A stretch of 8,797 nucleotides of DNA from Euryarchaeota archaeon UBA105 (GTDB lineage: Archaea; Thermoplasmatota; Poseidoniia; Poseidoniales; Thalassarchaeaceae): contig DALV01000103.1 in NCBI GenBank assembly GCA_002496905.1, positions 1 to 8,797 of the forward strand, given 5' to 3'. The notes beneath the pieces were generated by a model. The model ran no database searches. It had not been told where the DNA came from and was given only the letters and a program-made list of their open reading frames with translations. Of the stretch, positions 1 through 6,000 are shown in pieces. The translations under genes and the position numbers were made by a program. Each line of letters opens with the position of its first letter. The stretch's first letter is position 1.

Positions 1-2
1 TA

Positions 3-677
3 GAAGGCCATAGCGCAGTCGACCCAGCTCAAAGAGCAAATCGTATGAGGGGCTATTTTGATGACGGTTCAAATATAGCCAATTGGTCTGTTTGGACTGC
101 CTTAGATACCTATTTGATAATCAAAGAAGAGTGGGGTTGGGACCCGATTACTCAAGCTTTGACAGTATACTACACATTATCTGCGGCCGAGGTTCCAACA
201 ACTGGTGATGAGGAATTCAATGCCTGGGTTTTGCATCTTTCGAATGCAACAGGGTACAATTTAGCTCCTTATCATGCAGCGTGGGGATTCCCACTTACGC
301 AGAATACACACGATTCGCTTAACCATTTACCAATCTGGGTAGATGATCCGTTACGAGGCGAATATTTCACCTATCAAGCGATACTTCGAAACTTGGGCGT
401 AAATAATACCACATCCAGCAGTTCAACATTCAGTTGGGAAACTTATGATAATGGAACAAATACTTCCCTGACAATCTACTATGGATTAATGGACATGGGT
501 AACCAATCTTGGGTTTGGGCCAATAGTGCATCCTTAGGAGACTCAGCAGTTGGTTGGTCAGATTACGAAATTACAGGCTTATCCAGTAATTCGACGTACT
601 ACGCCAGAGTCAAGGCTTCGAATGAAATTGGAGACACATGGTTCGGGCCTGTAAATTGGACAACATCGAGTAACTGA
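3..677 (+). CDS. M60-like (enhancin-type) metallopeptidase, C-terminal part, with Fn3-like domain (5' partial)
   Basis: The frame is open to the left edge, so the ATG at 45 is an internal Met and this is the last 224 residues of a longer secreted protein. Residues 17-110 look like the C-terminal half of a peptidase M60 domain: a helix with LDTYLIIKEEWGWDP (34-48), then WVLHLSNATGYNLAPYHAAWGFPL (about 75-98, residues paraphrased by motif W-x3-S-x2-T-G-x-NLAP-x4-WG-x-P), then IWVDDPLRG. The zinc motif HExxH would lie upstream of the window and is not seen. Residues about 135-224 form an Fn3-like domain of a type common in marine secreted proteins (LTIYYG early, ITGLSSNSTYYARVKASN late). Nine N-X-S/T sequons, seven of them in the last 90 residues, suggest an exported, N-glycosylated product. 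There is no C-terminal membrane helix, so it is either free or anchored upstream. The family call is fairly good; the substrate (glycoprotein or peptidoglycan-like material) is unknown. Confidence 0.7.
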   Translation, partial: EGHSAVDPAQRANRMRGYFDDGSNIANWSVWTALDTYLIIKEEWGWDPITQALTVYYTLSAAEVPTTGDEEFNAWVLHLSNATGYNLAPYHAAWGFPLTQNTHDSLNHLPIWVDDPLRGEYFTYQAILRNLGVNNTTSSSSTFSWETYDNGTNTSLTIYYGLMDMGNQSWVWANSASLGDSAVGWSDYEITGLSSNSTYYARVKASNEIGDTWFGPVNWTTSSN

Positions 678-680
678 AAA

Positions 681-1736
681 TCAATTACTAACTCTTCTTA
701 GTAACTCTTCGAGGCTTACTTTCGGACAGTAGCGCTGGTGTAAATTGGCTATTGGAATCCAGATTAATGTATGTGCAAATGTCACCGCAAAGGCCTCTGC
801 AACTGAGAGACGCGGTTGATCCATCATGTATTCTGCAGCGATTCCAAGAATTGCAAAGTGAAGGACGTAGATTGTCAAAGTCAGTCGCCCAGAGGCTTCT
901 AGAAAACTCAGATTGATTCGCTCGTTATTGGAATTCTTGAGCAGTAATTCGTTTGCAATAAGTACAAACATTGCTGTTACGAAAATAAAGAATGTAGTTG
1001 CTGGAAAGAACGTCAAAACAGCATCACCTTCGGTTAAAGCCCAAGGCGTTTGAGAAGAAAATGACAAAGCAATACTAACCAAAAATATGATTCCACCCAT
1101 TGTCATGATGTTCTTCCTAGTTTCAAAATCAGTCTCAGATTCTGCAATTATTGCACCTAAAATCGAAAACGCCAACCAAGGGAGAACAGGATATGTACCA
1201 TTTACTAACAATCGATGAATCCATTCCTCAAACCCTTGCGATTCAACTCTTGAAGACCAAGAAAGTTCAGCTCCGTTGTATTCTCCCAAAAGAAGTGGAG
1301 TCAGTGCAAGCAGCGAGAAAATACCAACTAGTTTTTTACTGGTGAGGCGAGAAATTAGTGGTGCAAAAATAGCAGCGATTGCAATTAAGGTTAGAACACC
1401 AGGGGTTTGCCATTCGAATCTTCCACCTCGTTCAATAGCAAGTAGAAAATTGACGAGGAATTGGCAGGCGGTTAGGATTACTACCCTTGGTAGAACCCAA
1501 TTAATCCAAGCTGGTGAGTTTAATCCCTCGGCAAATCTTTTCTTGGCTCCTCGATGCATTCCCCAGCCTGATACTGTAACGAATAGTGGAGCCGCCATGC
1601 CTCCAAATGCAGCAGCTACGAATGCAGCTGGATGTCCGATAGTGATTCCTTCGGGAGGTAATATGGCTGCTGTATGAACCTCGACCATGAAGAGAATTGC
1701 AATCGCTTTCATTTGGTCGATGTAGCCCAACCTCAT
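681..1736 (-). CDS. Multi-pass membrane acyltransferase, HGSNAT/DUF1624-like
   Basis: A 351-residue integral membrane protein with about ten hydrophobic segments. The N-terminal motif YIDQMKAIAILFMVEVH (5-21) matches the R-x-x-x-IDxxRGxAIxxMxxxH start of heparan-alpha-glucosaminide N-acetyltransferase and DUF1624/acyltransferase-3 proteins. Further support comes from LFVTVSGWGM (51-60), the TYPVLPWLAFSILGAIIAE segment (181-199), very like the family's YPLLPWxGxxLxG motif, and SGRLTLTIYVLHFAI (282-296) near the C-terminus. Length is normal for prokaryotic members. These enzymes move acyl groups across the membrane onto sugars; the acceptor here is unknown. I chose the ATG at 1736 rather than the in-frame TTG at 1748 because GGTGAT sits 3 bases before the ATG, while the TTG start would add only four residues and overlap the upstream gene by 8 bases. 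It is the last gene of the minus-strand block and probably translationally coupled to the phosphorylase gene. DUF418 or OpgC-type acyltransferases are the main alternatives. Confidence 0.72.
   Translation of the reverse strand: MRLGYIDQMKAIAILFMVEVHTAAILPPEGITIGHPAAFVAAAFGGMAAPLFVTVSGWGMHRGAKKRFAEGLNSPAWINWVLPRVVILTACQFLVNFLLAIERGGRFEWQTPGVLTLIAIAAIFAPLISRLTSKKLVGIFSLLALTPLLLGEYNGAELSWSSRVESQGFEEWIHRLLVNGTYPVLPWLAFSILGAIIAESETDFETRKNIMTMGGIIFLVSIALSFSSQTPWALTEGDAVLTFFPATTFFIFVTAMFVLIANELLLKNSNNERINLSFLEASGRLTLTIYVLHFAILGIAAEYMMDQPRLSVAEAFAVTFAHTLIWIPIANLHQRYCPKVSLEELLRRVSN
685..704. other. 7-bp perfect hairpin at the convergent gene junction
   Basis: TTACTAA (685-691) and TTAGTAA (698-704) are exact inverted repeats around a 6-base loop, CTCTTC. 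The hairpin begins 8 bases after the stop of the + strand protease gene and lies inside the last codons of the opposing acyltransferase gene. It could help end the + strand transcript, but the stem is AT-rich and no clear U-run follows, so it may be chance within coding sequence. Confidence 0.25.
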
Positions 1737-1739
1737 GCA

Positions 1740-1745
1740 ATCACC
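1740..1745 (-). promoter_or_regulatory. Shine-Dalgarno GGTGAT containing the upstream stop codon
   Basis: On the minus strand GGTGAT lies 3 bases before the ATG at 1736 and is fully complementary to AUCACC near the 3' end of archaeal 16S rRNA. The TGA stop of the phosphorylase gene (1743-1741) is within this hexamer, so ribosomes ending on one gene stand on the binding site of the next. This decides the start of the acyltransferase and suggests coupled translation. Confidence 0.6.
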
Positions 1746-3018
1746 CAATAATCTGAGTTATTCTGGTTTCAACACTTACTGATTCGGGTGAGACCGAAAA
1801 AGCAGAAGAAATTGATTCGGAAAATCCATCTGGCAATTCATTTCGATGATAAATTACAATCAATGGCTCACCAGCCTCGATTTCATCACCAACTTGAGCT
1901 TCAATAATTGCCCCGACTGCATGGTCTACAGTATCTGTGAGAGTTTTTCTACCCGAGCCTAATTCTAAACAGGCGAGTGCAATCGACATTGCATCGATGT
2001 CGTTAATCCATCCATTTTCCTCAACATAAATCTCCGTCGAGAGTAAATTTCCATCGAGTAATCCAAGCGAACTTAGCATAGAATGGTCGCTTGCAAAATC
2101 ATCCCTATTTCCACCTTGAGATTCTACCATATCTAGGAATTTTGCAAAGGCGCTACCATCGTTCAAGGAATTATGAATCATCAAAGCACCCTCTTCCATA
2201 TCTTCAACAATTCCAGATGCTGCCAACAGAATTCCAGCCTGTACACATACCAATTCTTCTAGATCATGTGGACCACGTCCACATAGTGTTTCAACAGATT
2301 CAACAATTTCTAGTGCATTTCCTACCGCGCAACCTAGTGGTTGATCCATGGTTGAAAGGACGACAGAAGTGCTAATTCCCATACCATTGGCAGCATCTGC
2401 CATCGATTGGGCCAATACTTCGGCTTGGTCTCTTTCTTCCATGAATGCGGCCTTACCATGTTTCACGTCTAGAACCAGCGCAGAAAGTCCCTCTGCAGCT
2501 TTTTTCGAAACAATTGATGAAGTGATTAAGGGAATAGATGCAACAGTGCCAGTTACATCGCGTAGTGCGTACATTCTTCTATCAGCAGGGACCAGTGAAT
2601 CCGTTTGACCAACCATTGCTAATCCGATTCTTTCAACTTGTTTTTGCATTTCATCTATGGATAGGTCTACTCGAAAACCTGGGATGCTTTCGAGTTTATC
2701 CAAAGTTCCTCCAGTGTGCCCTAAACCTCGCCCAGATATCATCGGCACTTTTAGTCCATAAGCGGCAAGGGCAGGAGCTAGGACAATTGAGACCTTATCG
2801 CCCACTCCACCTGTTGAGTGCTTGTCAACAACGAGATGTCTCCACTCTTTCGGCCAAGTCAGAACTCGCCCCGAATCTCTCATTGATTTAGTAAGTGTGA
2901 TAGTTGATTTCTCATCGAGTCCGTTTTCGAATACACTTCGTAACCAATCGATGACTTGCTCATCACCAAGTGAACCATCGACGACTCCATTTACAATATC
3001 AGCGATTGAAGCGCTCAT
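1741..3018 (-). CDS. deoA: Thymidine/pyrimidine-nucleoside phosphorylase
   Basis: A 425-residue cytoplasmic enzyme of the nucleoside phosphorylase-II family: thymidine (or uridine) plus phosphate gives the free base plus (deoxy)ribose-1-phosphate. The phosphate-binding loop KHSTGGVGDK is at 66-75. The family signature SGRGLGHTGGTLDKLE is at 95-110. Catalytic residues matching E. coli DeoA His85, Arg171, Ser186 and Lys190 are His67, Arg153, Ser168 and Lys172, with identical spacing (86, 15 and 4 residues). The central domain runs to about 300 and a PYNP_C-type domain covers about 330-410. It lacks the extra N-terminal domain of archaeal AMP phosphorylases (about 500 residues), so it is the bacterial/eukaryotic type. 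Oddly, the N-terminus is about 18 residues shorter than in E. coli and lacks the KKRDG-x-LSxEE helix. An in-frame TGA at 3024-3022, just upstream, rules out a longer start. The ATG overlaps the stop of the surface-protein gene as ATGA. Thymidine versus broader pyrimidine specificity cannot be settled here. Confidence 0.93.
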   Translation of the reverse strand: MSASIADIVNGVVDGSLGDEQVIDWLRSVFENGLDEKSTITLTKSMRDSGRVLTWPKEWRHLVVDKHSTGGVGDKVSIVLAPALAAYGLKVPMISGRGLGHTGGTLDKLESIPGFRVDLSIDEMQKQVERIGLAMVGQTDSLVPADRRMYALRDVTGTVASIPLITSSIVSKKAAEGLSALVLDVKHGKAAFMEERDQAEVLAQSMADAANGMGISTSVVLSTMDQPLGCAVGNALEIVESVETLCGRGPHDLEELVCVQAGILLAASGIVEDMEEGALMIHNSLNDGSAFAKFLDMVESQGGNRDDFASDHSMLSSLGLLDGNLLSTEIYVEENGWINDIDAMSIALACLELGSGRKTLTDTVDHAVGAIIEAQVGDEIEAGEPLIVIYHRNELPDGFSESISSAFSVSPESVSVETRITQIIG

Positions 3019-6000
3019 GCCTCATCCTCGCCGTATTCATCGCGCAATTCTTCGATACTCATTCCCTTGTCCAAGAGGAACTGGACTTGATTTCGGTCAA
3101 GTTTATCGAAGCCAAAGCCATCTAAAACAATCTGGCCGTGAACTCCATCATCTCTACCTTCGGTCCAATCCCTCGTGTCTTCGGATCCCTCATCGAATCT
3201 TGTACCCTTGAGAATAGCTTGTTCAGCATCAGCATCATCGAATCTATATCCGGAATCATCGATTAGTCGAGAATCGCTTTTTATTCTCGGCCTTCTTACC
3301 ATAGTTAATCCAGCAGCAACCAAAAAAGTCGCCGCAATTATTGTCAGCGCAAACAAGAATTTTGCTCCCGGGGTAGAGAGTGGGTCGTCTCGAACATTAT
3401 TCTCTAGCCACCCTCCATTACCTTCGTCATTATTTTCTCCATCACTACCATCGGTATTGTTTGTTTGACCGTTGTTGTTATCGATGATTTCTTCTTCATC
3501 ACAGCCAAATTGTATTCCATCCGGGATTCCGTTACCATCTACGTCGCTGGAATTCATTGCCACTATTGGCGACCTTCCTAATGATTGAGCAAATTCAGCT
3601 TCTTGCCCATCTAGAATACAGTCATCATCAGTGTCGTTATCATTTGGATTCCCTCCCCAAAGGTATTCGTTTAGATTGTTCAATCCATCTTCATCTAAAT
3701 CGAGTGATTGTTCACTTAGAGCAGTTCCAAGCACGGCCGCGGAATGTCGATTCAAACCGTATTGAATCTCCCACATATCCGGAAGTAGGTCACCATCTGA
3801 ATCTGTATTTGAGTCAAGCCGATGCCAATCTTCATTGAATGATTGTAAATACTCAGAAGTCAGTTCTTGATCGTGAATTAATACGCTCATCTCTCTATTT
3901 CTCAATGCCGCATTTGACCCCCAATTCATACTTCCGACAAGGACACTCTCACCATCGATTATTGCACCCTTATTGTGCAGTTTTGTAATCGAGTCAGAAT
4001 ATGCCATTAGTCGTGCTGTGGTATCCAAGCCCTCTGTTGCATTCCAATTTGTATTGAACAGGTTAACTGCATCTCTAATTTCATCATCGCTGTCTGCATA
4101 AAACCCATTCAATAGTAAGCGGACTTGTACTCCTCTTTGGGCCGCTTGATAAATTGCTTCAATGATTGGATTATCACCGAATCCCCAATACCAATCTAAG
4201 TCTAAGTATTGCAAAGAAAGTTCAATTGTTGAATCCGCGGCGTCAATCATTTCGATAATTCCATCGACACAATCGTCTGGACATGTCATCAGTTGCATTT
4301 CCAAAGGGCCAGAATATGGTTGGGTAGTAGGTGCTTGTAACGAGACTCCACTGGTTTCGTCCATTACCCAATCGGAGGTTGGTGCATGATTCGATGAGTG
4401 TGGTGATATGTGTAGATGATTCTCATTTTCGTCCCAAGAAAGACGAGACATAACTAGCTCAGCAAAGGAAATTGAATTGACAATAACCGACCACTCTCGA
4501 TTACCTATTCCATCTGGTGGTAAGCTTGTATCCTTCCAGTTCCCTGATGAAATCCATACACTTTCCGTATCCCTGACAGCAACCTTGCTGTGAATGTAAG
4601 TATATGGAGAACTGATCAAACTTGGATCCTCCATCCAAAGAACGGTTGCTCCAGCATCATGGAGAGTTTGTGCATGACCTCTTTGGTTATTTTTTGTACT
4701 ACTTCCATCAAGTATACCTTCTTCGAGTAGAATTGTGACAGAAACACCTCGATTTATTGCATCCAGCAATGCATTAGTGAGGTCTGGACTCATAAATTGG
4801 TAGACATGTAGATGAATCGATGTTTCTGCATTCTCAATCCAGTGCATTAAGTCATTAAATGATGTATCAGGACCAATAGAAGAGGTGACTGTAGAGGATT
4901 CTTCTAGTGTAATTTTTCCTCCATCACAGAAGGTTGAGGCTCCAATTCTAATCCATCTATACTCCCAATCTTCACCCGTGTCTGTATCTGGATTATCACC
5001 GCAGCCAGAGCCTCGCATCAAAATCAATCCAGGCGTTCCATCTCCAGGGACTGAAATCGCGGCACCATTCCACCCTTCGATTTCAGCATCACCTCCTCCA
5101 TATACAACTGCATCAACAACAGTTCCATCGGGAGATTTTAGTTGAAGGGCGCTTCCAGAATCAACAAGCCAAGGCATATTGTTCATGACGACATTTCCAT
5201 CCATCGCTACTATTCCACCATCTGACAATAGATTGTTTTGATTTTCAGTCAATACAACTGAGGCTCCGGCTGGTATTACCAATTCGTTGAATGTTGAAAT
5301 CCAGGGGGTCGTCGACCTTATTCTCTCAATTGTCCAGCCGGTGAGACTGATTTCTTCATCACCGGTATTCGTCAATTCAAACCAATCGTTATCCCTGTTC
5401 GGGACCTCACCTGGCATAATTCTGGTAAATTTCACATCATATTCGTTGTCCCAATCAGATGGCCCAGCGGGAGGTTGCCAATGCCAAAGCATGTTATTTT
5501 CGTGTTTTCCAGTATCCTCTGCGATCAATAGACTACCATCGTTGAGTACAGCGAGATTATCGGGGCCGGCAATCCTGTTTACATCACAACGACCTGAAGA
5601 ATAACTCCCACCTGCTTCTACAGGCTCAATTCTAGAGACACCCCATTGTTCGTCAACTGGTAAACTGTAAATTATGCCGCAGCGATTTTCTGAGAGTTGT
5701 ATATCTCCTGAAGAATCTGTCATATCATATCTGATATCCGACATAGCAAGATAGAGGTATTCAGGTGAGTTCTCATTGAAAACAACGCCTTCCATCTTAT
5801 TCCATTCATCGGTTGCTCCCAATGCCGCCGCTGCCTTTCTCGATTCTAGGAAAGCCACTCGATTATCAGCGGCAAAGCCAATATTTCCATCGCCATCAAG
5901 GTCATCGTCAAGTCTATGCTCTGCCCAATCATTGATTTCTTGATCAGAGATGTACGAATTCTGACCATTGACAAAGTCCGAAGAATCTATTCCATCATAT

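Noticed and set aside
689..710. Short direct repeat TAACTCTTC (689-697 and 702-710)
   Set aside because: Only 9 bases, within coding sequence and overlapping the hairpin at 685-704; most likely chance.
1276..1677. 133-residue + strand ORF opposite the acyltransferase gene
   Set aside because: It lies fully antisense to a well-supported membrane protein, shows no family motif, and has a low-complexity composition typical of a shadow frame.
681..1748. TTG at 1748 as the start of the acyltransferase gene
   Set aside because: The ATG at 1736 has a fully matched, well-spaced Shine-Dalgarno, and the family-like sequence starts right after it.
1741..3018. Archaeal AMP phosphorylase of the pentose bisphosphate pathway
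   Set aside because: Those enzymes are about 500 residues with an extra N-terminal domain; this one is 425 residues with a shortened N-terminus and DeoA-like motifs, and no ribose-1,5-bisphosphate isomerase or RuBisCO gene is nearby.
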